This document shows, in pieces, positions 1 to 6,489 of a DNA stretch of 9,094 bases. The notes beneath the pieces were generated by a model that saw only the letters and a program-made list of their open reading frames with translations, did not search any database and was not told the origin of the DNA. The translations under genes and the position numbers were made by a program. The DNA comes from Dehalococcoidia bacterium (GTDB taxonomy: Bacteria > Chloroflexota > Dehalococcoidia > UBA6926), in the NCBI GenBank assembly GCA_030754805.1, contig JASLZO010000030.1:1-9094 (forward strand). Reading direction: 5' to 3'. Each line of letters opens with the position of its first letter. The first letter of the stretch is position 1.

Positions 1-2384
1 CCGAGTCCCTTGTATCGCTGGACCATGATGCCCCTGGTGGACAGATCCTTGACGATGCTTGGCAGCTCTAGGAAGGAATTAAGGCGTCCCACGGCGCGGT
101 CGCGCTTGAAGACGGTGCCGACTGCCTGGAGATGCTCCCGAAGGGCTGTAGCCAACTCCACCATGCGCTCGGCCGCCTCGTGGGCGAGGAATGCGTGATC
201 GATTTTGAGCGAACGGCCACTCTCGGGATCCTGAATCAGGATATGAGGGTCGTCTCCGCCCTGTTCTTCGGTGACGCGGACCTCGCGGGCGAGGAGGGCC
301 TGCTTGAGCTGGTCCCGCTCGTGGTCGGACCCGAGCCCGCTGCGTCCGATCTCGAGGGCATGTGCCACGGCGACGAGCAATGGCCTCGCGTACCCGTAGT
401 TCTCAAGCTCCTGCAGTGCGCCCGCGAGCTTCTTGAGCGTCGGGAGGATCGTGTTGATCTGCGCCTCTGTGTAGACGACCTTGGAGTCTTTTTCCGAGTT
501 TTCGCGGATGACGACACCCTTGAGTCCCTGGGTCTCGAGGCTCCGCTCGAGTTCGTCTTCGCCGTAAAGCCAGTTGATGTCGCCCTTGCCGCGTCCCGTC
601 CGAGTGCTGAACAGGGGTGGTTGCGCGATGTACACGTGGCCCAGGCGGATGAGCGGCCGGAAGTGACGGTAAAACAACGTCAGCAGCAATGTGCGGATGT
701 GGGCGCCATCCACGTCGGCATCGGTCATGATGATGATTTTCTTGTAGCGGAGACGGGCGATGTCGAGGCCATCCATCTCGTCGATTTCTTCCTCTTCGGG
801 CTCCGCGGAGTCATAGTCGGCGCCGTCGGCGCTGACCCCATTCGAGCCGTTGCCGTTCGAGGACCCGTTTTCGGTGGCCTTTCCGCCCGTACCGCCGAAT
901 CCGACGCCGAGCGCGCTGGCGATGGCCCGGATCTCGGTGTGGTCGAAGACCTTATCGAGGCGGGCCTTCTGGACGTTCAGAATCTTGCCGCGGAGCGGGA
1001 GGATGGCTTGGAAGCGCCGGTCGCGGCCCTGCTTGGCGGAGCCGCCAGCGGAGTCACCCTCTACGAGGAAGAGCTCGCAGTTGTCCGGGTTCTTGTCGGA
1101 GCAGTCGGCCAGCTTGCCGGGCAGCGATGTGGAATCCAGTGCGCCCTTGCGGATGACCAGGTCGCGGGCCTTGCGAGCCGCCTCGCGGGCCCTGGCGGAG
1201 GTGAGCGTCTTCTCGATGATGCGCTTGGCTTCGGTGGGGTGCTCTCCCAGATAGGCAGTGAGACCCTCGACCACCAGACTTTCGACCTGTCCCTTGACCT
1301 CGGCGTTTCCGAGCTTCCCTTTCGTCTGGCCCTCGAATTGCGGCTCGGGAAGCTTGACGCTGACGATGGCGGTAATGCCTTCGCGAACGTCCTCTCCTTG
1401 GAGGTTGGGATCCTCCTCCTTGAAAAGCTTGTTCTTGCGGCCGTAGTCATTGATCGCGCGGGTGAGCGCTGAGCGGATGCCAGTCAGGTGGGTGCCACCA
1501 TCGACGGTGTGGATGCAGTTGGCGAAGCCGAGGATGTTCTCCGCGAAGCCGTCGTTGTACTGGAGCGCGACCTCGACGTGCGTCCCCTCGACATCGCGCT
1601 CCAGGTAGATGGGCATGGGATGGACCGTGGACCGTTGTGCGTTCAGGTGCTGGACGAGCGACCTAATGCCGCCCTCGAAGTAGAACGTGGTCTCGTCTCC
1701 GGAGCGTTCGTCGTTGAAGGCGATCTCCAGTCCCGGATTCAGATACGCCATCTCGCGGAAGCGCTGCGACAGCGTCTCGAATTCGTAGTCGCGCTCCTTG
1801 AAGATCTCGGGGTCGGCGTCGAACGAGATAGTCGTGCCGTGACGCTCGGTATGACCGAACTCTGTGAGGGGAGTCTTGGCGCCTCCGCGCTCGTATTCCT
1901 GGGAATACAGCGTGCCGTCGCGGTGCACATCGACCTTGAGTGAGACGGACAGGGCGTTGACGACCGATGCTCCGACGCCGTGAAGGCCACCCGAGACCTT
2001 GTAGGTGCCACCGCCGAACTTCCCGCCGGCGTGGAGGGTGGTCATGACGGTCTCGACGCCAGTGAGACCGGTCGTGGGATGGGCGTCGACCGGGATACCC
2101 CGCCCGTCGTCGTCCACGACGACCCGGCCATCGGGCTTGATCGTGATCAGGACGGCGTCGCAGAAGCCAGCCATGGCTTCGTCGACGGCATTGTCGACGA
2201 TCTCGTACACGAGATGGTGCAGACCGCGCTGGTCCGTGCTCCCGATGTACATGCCAGGACGGCGTCGGACGGCCTCGAGGCCCTCGAGGACGGTGATGTC
2301 ACTCGCGGTGTACTCGGCCTTTCCGGCGTTGATGTTCGTTTTGCCATTGCCGTTGGTCGCTTTGCGGGGGGATTCGGGCGTCAT
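1..2384 (-). CDS. gyrB: DNA gyrase subunit B (3' end outside window)
   Basis: GyrB is the ATPase subunit of type IIA topoisomerase and introduces negative supercoils together with GyrA. I translated the minus strand from the ATG at 2384; 794 codons are visible without a stop. GHKL ATPase motifs are EIVDNAVDEA (61-70), DDDGRGIPVD (91-100) and GGLHGVGAS (132-140). The transducer carries the QTK loop (353-355). The Toprim domain carries EGDSAGGSA (442-450), PLRGKI (463-468) and DADVDG (555-560). The visible part ends inside the conserved QRYKGLG motif, so roughly 50 residues are missing. Two additions stand out: a low-complexity Gly/Asn/Ser then acidic stretch at about 497-540, and a roughly 195-residue segment (592-786) between QPPLF and the final motif, similar in size and placement to the E. 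coli GyrB insert. Its start overlaps the stop of the upstream membrane protein gene as ATGA. The N-terminal 25 residues are also Asn/Gly-rich and poorly conserved. The identification is secure; a ParE reading is less likely given the overall motif match to GyrB. Confidence 0.97.
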   Translation of the reverse strand, partial: MTPESPRKATNGNGKTNINAGKAEYTASDITVLEGLEAVRRRPGMYIGSTDQRGLHHLVYEIVDNAVDEAMAGFCDAVLITIKPDGRVVVDDDGRGIPVDAHPTTGLTGVETVMTTLHAGGKFGGGTYKVSGGLHGVGASVVNALSVSLKVDVHRDGTLYSQEYERGGAKTPLTEFGHTERHGTTISFDADPEIFKERDYEFETLSQRFREMAYLNPGLEIAFNDERSGDETTFYFEGGIRSLVQHLNAQRSTVHPMPIYLERDVEGTHVEVALQYNDGFAENILGFANCIHTVDGGTHLTGIRSALTRAINDYGRKNKLFKEEDPNLQGEDVREGITAIVSVKLPEPQFEGQTKGKLGNAEVKGQVESLVVEGLTAYLGEHPTEAKRIIEKTLTSARAREAARKARDLVIRKGALDSTSLPGKLADCSDKNPDNCELFLVEGDSAGGSAKQGRDRRFQAILPLRGKILNVQKARLDKVFDHTEIRAIASALGVGFGGTGGKATENGSSNGNGSNGVSADGADYDSAEPEEEEIDEMDGLDIARLRYKKIIIMTDADVDGAHIRTLLLTLFYRHFRPLIRLGHVYIAQPPLFSTRTGRGKGDINWLYGEDELERSLETQGLKGVVIRENSEKDSKVVYTEAQINTILPTLKKLAGALQELENYGYARPLLVAVAHALEIGRSGLGSDHERDQLKQALLAREVRVTEEQGGDDPHILIQDPESGRSLKIDHAFLAHEAAERMVELATALREHLQAVGTVFKRDRAVGRLNSFLELPSIVKDLSTRGIMVQRYKGL
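2381..2384 (-). promoter_or_regulatory. ATGA stop/start overlap coupling membrane protein gene to gyrB
   Basis: The TGA of the upstream membrane protein gene (2383-2381) and the ATG of gyrB (2384-2382) share four bases, read ATGA. Overlaps of this kind usually mean termination-reinitiation coupling, so gyrB translation probably depends on ribosomes finishing the upstream gene. The overlap is seen directly; coupling is inferred. Confidence 0.85.
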
Positions 2385-3307
2385 GCGTTCCACCTCATAG
2401 AGTCCATCCGGTCGCGGTAATAGACCATCGCCGCGAGCGTGAGCCCGGTGGCGATGTAGGCGTTTCCGCCGATGGCTGCCACGGTCACCAACGAGGCATC
2501 CCCCACGAGACCCCAGATCATGCCCATGCCGAAGCCAATGAGACGCAGGAGAAAGAAGAGGCCGACTGACGGCCAAAGGAAAGCGCGAACGATCTGGGCG
2601 CTGGCGCGCAACGATGCCACCGCCCCGTACCCGGAGACGAAGACGGCGCTCTCGGAGAGGTAGAACAGGATGACCAACCACAGGATGACGCCGGCCGTGA
2701 CTGTGACGATGACGCTTCCCACGCCTGGCACGACCGCATCGGCCACGGTTATCAGCGCCGTGAGGGCGGCGAGACCCGCCATGGCCAGGCCTATCACGAT
2801 TAGCAAGAGCCGCACATATCGAGGGGCGGCCTGAACGAAGATGTCGTAGATACCATCGGTGTTCCCGTTAGCGGGCTCGATGACACCCTGTACCACCGTG
2901 GACCTGTAGAAAGCCCCGATTAGGAGCGCTGCCGTGAATAGGACTACGACGGCCGCGAAGGCCAGTGGCCAGGTGCCGATGGTGAGAGCGGCGTCTGCTT
3001 CGCCGGCGGAGAGAAACATGGACCGAGAACTCGGCATGGCGAGGGAAAGAAGGCCCAACAAGTTGAACTCCGTGAGCGAGGCTGCGAGCTGATCATTGGC
3101 CGAAGCGCCAGTCATCCCCAGTTCGGTTAGGGGCGTCGATCCGACCCCGAAGAGGCGGTTCAGCAACGGCTGAATCGAAATCTTGGGACCGAGCCAGAGG
3201 AGCAGGTCAAGGGCAATCGGAAGCGCGAGAAAGGGGAGGTGGCGGTTGGTTACCAAGAACCCGGTTGCGACCGAGTCGATAACACCATGTCGCTCGGGGA
3301 CAACCAC
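2381..3307 (-). CDS. Polytopic membrane protein, function unknown, co-transcribed with gyrB
   Basis: An integral membrane protein of 308 residues if it starts at the GTG at 3307. The frame stays open upstream to 3544, but that extension is Ser/Pro/Arg-rich, has no membrane character and lies over the 64-aa gene, so I reject it. GTG 3307 is preferred because a promoter places the transcription start on it. From this start, hydrophobic segments lie at about 24-40, 112-134, 165-190, 195-216, 246-266 and 270-296. The N-terminus around DSVATGFLVTNRHLPFLALP, followed by LDLLLWLGPK, resembles uncharacterised membrane proteins I associate with Chloroflexota; this is recollection, not a search. No catalytic motif is visible. 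The gene lies after the small membrane protein (64-nt gap holding the promoter) and overlaps gyrB by 4 nt. A role in transport or envelope function cannot be assigned. The gene is solid; the exact start is moderately certain. Confidence 0.85.
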   Translation of the reverse strand: MVVPERHGVIDSVATGFLVTNRHLPFLALPIALDLLLWLGPKISIQPLLNRLFGVGSTPLTELGMTGASANDQLAASLTEFNLLGLLSLAMPSSRSMFLSAGEADAALTIGTWPLAFAAVVVLFTAALLIGAFYRSTVVQGVIEPANGNTDGIYDIFVQAAPRYVRLLLIVIGLAMAGLAALTALITVADAVVPGVGSVIVTVTAGVILWLVILFYLSESAVFVSGYGAVASLRASAQIVRAFLWPSVGLFFLLRLIGFGMGMIWGLVGDASLVTVAAIGGNAYIATGLTLAAMVYYRDRMDSMRWNA

Positions 3308-3342
3308 AACGGAATCATACCTGATTTTCGGAGCCAGTTCAA
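3308..3342 (-). promoter_or_regulatory. Sigma70-type promoter giving a leaderless GTG transcript
   Basis: On the minus strand TTGAAC (3342-3337, four of six to TTGACA) is followed after exactly 17 nt by TATGAT (3319-3314, five of six to TATAAT). Counting 7 nt on from the last -10 base gives a start at 3307, the G of the proposed GTG start codon. No convincing Shine-Dalgarno precedes that GTG, which fits a leaderless mRNA. The promoter would drive the 308-aa membrane protein gene and gyrB, independently of yihY. The hexamers and spacing are seen in the sequence; activity is inferred. Confidence 0.6.
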
Positions 3343-3371
3343 AGGTTTCTCTTCTGGAAGAGGGGCATCGA

Positions 3372-3566
3372 TTAGGTCCGGCGCTCAGGGCTGTTCGAGC
3401 TTCCGCCGCGTTCCATGAGGTAAACGAAACCGCCGGCGCTCGTGGCCGCCACGAGCGCCGTGAGGGGGTTACCCAGAAGGAGGGTAGCGAGGGCCGCGAC
3501 GATGCCCACGATTCCGGAAGCGACGGCGGTCCACTGGGTGGCATTGAAGCCTCGAAGCCGTTGCAT
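3372..3566 (-). CDS. Small two-helix membrane protein (64 aa), unknown function
   Basis: A 64-residue ORF with ATG at 3566 and TAA at 3372-3374. It contains two hydrophobic segments, about residues 11-31 (TAVASGIVGIVAALATLLLG) and 36-50 (TALVAATSAGGFVYL), separated by a short Asn-Pro turn, and ends in a charged, Ser-rich tail (ERGGSSNSPERRT). It looks like a helical hairpin in the membrane. It begins 5 nt after the TAG of yihY, so it is almost certainly co-transcribed with it. The only upstream purine-rich candidate ribosome site (GGATAG) is weak, so translation may depend on ribosomes leaving yihY. I do not recognise the family. The membrane-like composition and tight spacing support a real gene over a chance frame. 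Confidence 0.65.
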   Translation of the reverse strand: MQRLRGFNATQWTAVASGIVGIVAALATLLLGNPLTALVAATSAGGFVYLMERGGSSNSPERRT

Positions 3567-3571
3567 GATTT

Positions 3572-4552
3572 CTATCCGCGGCCGAGAGTTCGCGCACGAA
3601 TGACGCGCTGGGTTTCGCCGCGCCGCCAGCGTCCCACTGCGGCGCCGAACTCGGCTCCAATGATCAGGACGAAGGCAGAGATATACGCCCAGAGGAGAAG
3701 GGCGATCACCAAGGACAGCGACCCGTAGACGCGGTCGAACTGGGCGAAACGACTCAGGTAGAGCAAGAACACGTTCTTCGCGATTTCGAACAGGATGCCT
3801 GCGAGCAGAGCGCCGGAGAAGACATCTTTCCAGGGTATCCGCTGGCTGGGAGCGAAACGGTAGAGGAGGACCGGAAACGCGATGGAACCGACTATCGAAC
3901 TTCCCTGAAGGAGCGCTCGTGCCCCAGAGGCCAAGAACCCTCCGAGCCCGAACGGATCGTGATCAATCACGCCCTCGGCGGTCTGGAGAAGCGTGGAGCT
4001 GAGGAACGAGAGCGTGAACAGCACGGCCAATCCGGCGACCATGAGGATTGAGCGGAACCGCACGATGTGGAATGCGTGCGTCTCGGCAACGCTCCACGCG
4101 CGGTCCAGGACACGCGCGACGCTTCCGAAGACGGCGCTCGCAGACCACACGAGGCCAACGAGAGCGACGAGGCCGAGGGCGCCCCGGATGCGGAAGACCC
4201 CATCGATGTTCTCGCTGATCAGGCCCTCGGCACCGGGAAGGTACTGCTCCGTGACCGTGAGTAACTCCTGCTCAACGCGAGTTTGATCCAGGAACAAGCT
4301 GGCGAAGGCGATGAGCCCGAGCAGGAGCGGGAACAAGGAGAAGAGCGCATAGTACGCGACACTTGCCGCCATGTCGCTGATCTGATCGTTCCCGGCGCGG
4401 CGCGCCATATCGACGGCAATCGCCGTCGGGGGCCAGGACTCCAGCCGGTGGACCGCGCTGAGGCCGAGGTGGTGTACGCGGTCGGCCGGTGCTCGGAACA
4501 CTTCACCCGCATGATACGCGGGGCGCTTTAGGGAGCTGGCGGGGCCGGACAT
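3572..4552 (-). CDS. YihY/BrkB-family inner membrane protein
   Basis: A 326-residue YihY/virulence factor BrkB family integral membrane protein. The family was once misannotated as ribonuclease BN; its true function is unsettled. Diagnostic parts are the first helix with SDMAASVAYYALFSLFPLLL (59-78) and the C-terminal YGSLSLVIALLLWAYISAFV (276-295) followed by LIIGAEFGAAV. Six hydrophobic segments fall at about 66-88, 124-146, 167-190, 215-232, 244-266 and 277-301, the count typical of the family. The cytoplasmic tail is short and arginine-rich (RWRRGETQRVIRARTLGRG). The ATG at 4552 has no good Shine-Dalgarno, and the first 55 residues precede the conserved domain, so a later start (for example GTG 4501) is possible. 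It heads the minus-strand run and is followed after 5 nt by the 64-aa membrane protein gene. Family assignment is firm; function is not known. Confidence 0.92.
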   Translation of the reverse strand: MSGPASSLKRPAYHAGEVFRAPADRVHHLGLSAVHRLESWPPTAIAVDMARRAGNDQISDMAASVAYYALFSLFPLLLGLIAFASLFLDQTRVEQELLTVTEQYLPGAEGLISENIDGVFRIRGALGLVALVGLVWSASAVFGSVARVLDRAWSVAETHAFHIVRFRSILMVAGLAVLFTLSFLSSTLLQTAEGVIDHDPFGLGGFLASGARALLQGSSIVGSIAFPVLLYRFAPSQRIPWKDVFSGALLAGILFEIAKNVFLLYLSRFAQFDRVYGSLSLVIALLLWAYISAFVLIIGAEFGAAVGRWRRGETQRVIRARTLGRG

Positions 4553-4557
4553 ATACT
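4552..4557 (+). promoter_or_regulatory. Possible -10 element for the lipoprotein gene
   Basis: TATACT (five of six to TATAAT) lies in the short divergent gap, which would put a start near 4564 and a leader of about 38 nt before ATG 4602. No convincing -35 is found 16-19 nt upstream (TAGGGA or TTAGGG). The same bases read AGTATATG on the other strand and overlap the proposed yihY start. Weak evidence. Confidence 0.3.
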
Positions 4558-4601
4558 GGGGCCGTTTTTTCGTGCCCAGCGTTCAACGGGGAGCGGCCCA
4601 G

Positions 4602-5687
4602 ATGTTCGGACTGACGGAGCGGGACCCTCGAGGGAGGAATGCGGTGGGGCACCTTGTCCGCCGATCCCAGAGCGGGTTTCCGCGTGCCGCGGGGCTCGCG
4701 TTCGTTCTTGGCCTCACTTTGATCGGCGCGGGGTGCGGCGAGGTGGTTGACGAACCAGCCCCTGCGCCCACGGTCGACGAGGAGTACCGGTCGTTCGTTG
4801 CGCGGTACTTGGCGGATCCCTTGGAAGGGGATGCGATGGTGCGGCTGCGGGACCTTCCACCTGAAGCCGACATCCCGTTCCCGGAGGCGGCGATTCTGGT
4901 CGGGAGCGTCGAACGATCCGCCGAGGCTGGTCTCGTGGTCACCGTGCTGGTCGACCTGCGCGGGGTGGATCTTGAAGACGGGGAGACGACGTTTCGCGAA
5001 GCATTTGAGGCTGCTGGCTGGTACCTTCGAGACATCCCGATCCTGCCGGAGTCGTACGCCGAAGACATTCGTGATGGAGGGGGCTCCTATGCGGTGGTCT
5101 GCGATGGCGAGGAGCGGTTCGCAACGGTGATGACGATGGCAGGACCGGAAGGCACGGTCCGGGGGCGGATCACGGTCGCTCCCAGCGATCCACCGGCCGA
5201 CCTTTGTGGGCGGCCGACGTTCTTTGGGAGCACGACGGGACCGATCCTGGCACGGTTCGGACAGCCGGACCCGTTCCCGGTGCTGGTCCCACCGGCCGAT
5301 GCCGACGTGAACGGGCCGATGACGGTTTCATCGGGGCTCGCGAGCGCCTCTCGGTCCCACATCGTGACGGTGACTCCAGCTTCCAACCTGGAACTGCTGG
5401 GCCATTACGGAGACCAGCTGCGTGGGTCGCTGTGGACGGAGATCGGGTCCGGCACCCAACATGGGGCGGCGTGGAGCCTCTGGCGGTTCGAGGACCGGTT
5501 CGCCAGAGAGTGGACGGCGGTGTTATCGGTGATCGACCAAGAGGCGGAGCAAGGCGTCGTTCGTATGGAGTCGAATCTGAGGATCAGGGTGGTGACGGTG
5601 GAGGCGCTGCCGCTCGGCCACAGCATGCCCAAGGATAATTTTTTCGGACTGGTACCCACGCCGGAGAGGGATCGCTCTTCGCGGTGA
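4602..5687 (+). CDS. Predicted lipoprotein with two related domains, unknown function
   Basis: A 361-residue secreted protein if started at ATG 4602, which has GGGGAG (4588-4593) 8 nt upstream. An equally good in-frame start is GTG 4644, with GGGAGG (4632-4637) 6 nt upstream; it gives a more typical 30-residue lipoprotein signal. The frame also opens at GTG 4572. A basic N-region (RRSQSGFPR) and hydrophobic core (AAGLAFVLGLTL) lead to IGAGC, a lipobox-like site with Cys45 as probable lipidated residue; Gly at -3 is less usual. The mature part begins with an acidic/Pro linker (EVVDEPAPAPTVDEE). Two segments look alike: about 95-190 (FREAFEAAGWYLRDI then a strand-rich region) and about 255-350 (LLGHYGDQLRGSLWTEI then a strand-rich region). 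This suggests an internal duplication. No enzyme motif is visible. It is divergent from yihY with under 50 nt between starts. Envelope location is likely; function unknown. Confidence 0.85.
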   Translation: MFGLTERDPRGRNAVGHLVRRSQSGFPRAAGLAFVLGLTLIGAGCGEVVDEPAPAPTVDEEYRSFVARYLADPLEGDAMVRLRDLPPEADIPFPEAAILVGSVERSAEAGLVVTVLVDLRGVDLEDGETTFREAFEAAGWYLRDIPILPESYAEDIRDGGGSYAVVCDGEERFATVMTMAGPEGTVRGRITVAPSDPPADLCGRPTFFGSTTGPILARFGQPDPFPVLVPPADADVNGPMTVSSGLASASRSHIVTVTPASNLELLGHYGDQLRGSLWTEIGSGTQHGAAWSLWRFEDRFAREWTAVLSVIDQEAEQGVVRMESNLRIRVVTVEALPLGHSMPKDNFFGLVPTPERDRSSR

Positions 5688-5979
5688 CCCGTTCTGGGCC
5701 CAGATAGTGAGCACGAGTGGGCGCGGGGGCGGCCGACCGTGCCGTAGAGGGCCCATTCGGAGATTCCGGTTACGGCCTCTCGAGGAATGGGAGCGAACAG
5801 GCACATCGAGGAAATCGAGAGAACCTAGACCCGCGAACAACGTGGTCGGTGTGCCAGAATCGTCGATGCTGCCGCGGGAGCTGTACAACCGGGCCCCGCT
5901 GTTGCTCATGGTGGCCGACTAAGCCTGAAGCGAAAATTCAGCCCTCCCGTCGCTCTTTTCGAAGAGACAGAAGCGGAGT
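5688..5979. other. Gene-poor gap between convergent genes
   Basis: A 292-nt stretch between the lipoprotein stop and the stop of the convergent VOC gene. I see no convincing gene. A plus-strand frame runs from GTG 5707 to TAA 5922; its last 25 or so codons (VPESSMLPRELYNRAPLLLM then VAD) have coding-like GC third positions, but the first part is Arg-rich and looks random, so it may be the tail of a decayed gene. Two small inverted repeats lie near the end: CTGAA/TTCAG (5925-5941, 7-nt loop) and CTCTT/AAGAG (5953-5966, TTCG loop). Neither is followed by a T-run on either strand, so neither is a clear intrinsic terminator, though they could be weak ones for the convergent genes. Confidence 0.4.
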
Positions 5980-6369
5980 CTAGCCATCCGGGGCTTGCTG
6001 GACGATGTAGAACATGTTGCCTTCCGGGTCGGGAAAGCCTCGGTAGCGGAATTGGCTAGCATCGCCTTCGATGGGCCCAGGGAACCTGAGGCCGCGTTGC
6101 TCGAGTTCCCGGCAGGCGGTTTCAATGTCCTCGACCTCGATGGAGATGTGATCGATGCCGCGGGGGTTTTCCTCCAAGGTGATACCGCGAGGCTTTCCTG
6201 AGGCGGTCTCCTCGGTTGGGAAGATGAAGAGGTCCGCGTTGCCGATGTGGACGGTGCCGCCCCACGACGAGACCTCGGCGTCAAGGCCAAGTGTCTGCTC
6301 GTAGAAGCTGACGAGGCGCTCCACGTCCTTTGCGCCGATCCCGATGTTGTCGATGCGCTTGATTTCCAT
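5980..6369 (-). CDS. VOC/glyoxalase-fold protein lacking most metal ligands
   Basis: A 129-residue single-module protein of the vicinal oxygen chelate (glyoxalase/bleomycin resistance/dioxygenase) superfamily. Two beta-alpha-beta-beta-beta units are visible: residues 4-50 (RIDNIGIGAKDVERLVSFYE, then TLGLD) and 72-126 (GIDHISIEVEDIETACRELE, ending FPDPEGNMFYIVQ). Length and pattern fit the family. In metal-dependent glyoxalases four ligands (His, Glu, His, Glu) recur. Here the first position is Asn8, the second falls in the hydrophobic DLFIF strand, the third is kept as His74, and the last is Tyr121 in GNMFYIV. A glyoxalase I reaction is therefore unlikely; a binding protein or other VOC activity is more likely. 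Start ATG 6369 has GGAG (plus strand 6380-6383) 10 nt upstream. It stands alone, convergent with the lipoprotein gene. Family call strong, function open. Confidence 0.88.
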   Translation of the reverse strand: MEIKRIDNIGIGAKDVERLVSFYEQTLGLDAEVSSWGGTVHIGNADLFIFPTEETASGKPRGITLEENPRGIDHISIEVEDIETACRELEQRGLRFPGPIEGDASQFRYRGFPDPEGNMFYIVQQAPDG

Positions 6370-6489
6370 GCGTTTGGTGCTCCGTTGAAGGGGTGATCGG
6401 ACGTTCGTGGGACGAGCTTAACAAGCCGTATCCAAGTATCAGCACCGGACGAAGCCACCCATCGACGCGGAGCGCATCTTCGGTTATAG
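6370..6489. other. Upstream region of the VOC gene, no gene seen
   Basis: About 120 nt between the VOC start and the pseudogene. No ORF with coding character is seen. On the minus strand TATAAC (6488-6483) resembles a -10 element, but no matching -35 lies at a normal spacing (a TTGGGC sits only 14 nt upstream), so a VOC promoter is only suggested. Confidence 0.25.

Noticed and set aside
132..1943. Long plus-strand open frames opposite gyrB (446 and 151 codons)
   Set aside because: They are antisense shadows of gyrB; the minus strand holds every conserved GyrB motif in order, and the plus frames match no family.
3308..3544. Upstream 79-codon extension of the 308-aa membrane protein
   Set aside because: Its composition is Ser/Pro/Arg-rich and unlike the rest, it overlaps the 64-aa gene in another frame, and a promoter sits just before GTG 3307.
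4504..4516. TATCAT on the minus strand as a -10 for a near-leaderless yihY GTG start at 4501
   Set aside because: No -35-like hexamer at 16-18 nt spacing (CCAGCT or neighbours), so support is too thin.
4541..4570. GGGGCC repeats followed by TTTTTT as a terminator
   Set aside because: The only possible stem is the self-complementary GGCC, and nothing on the plus strand upstream needs terminating.
5925..5966. Two short inverted repeats as a rho-independent terminator for the convergent genes
   Set aside because: Stems are only 5 bp and no T-run follows on either strand.
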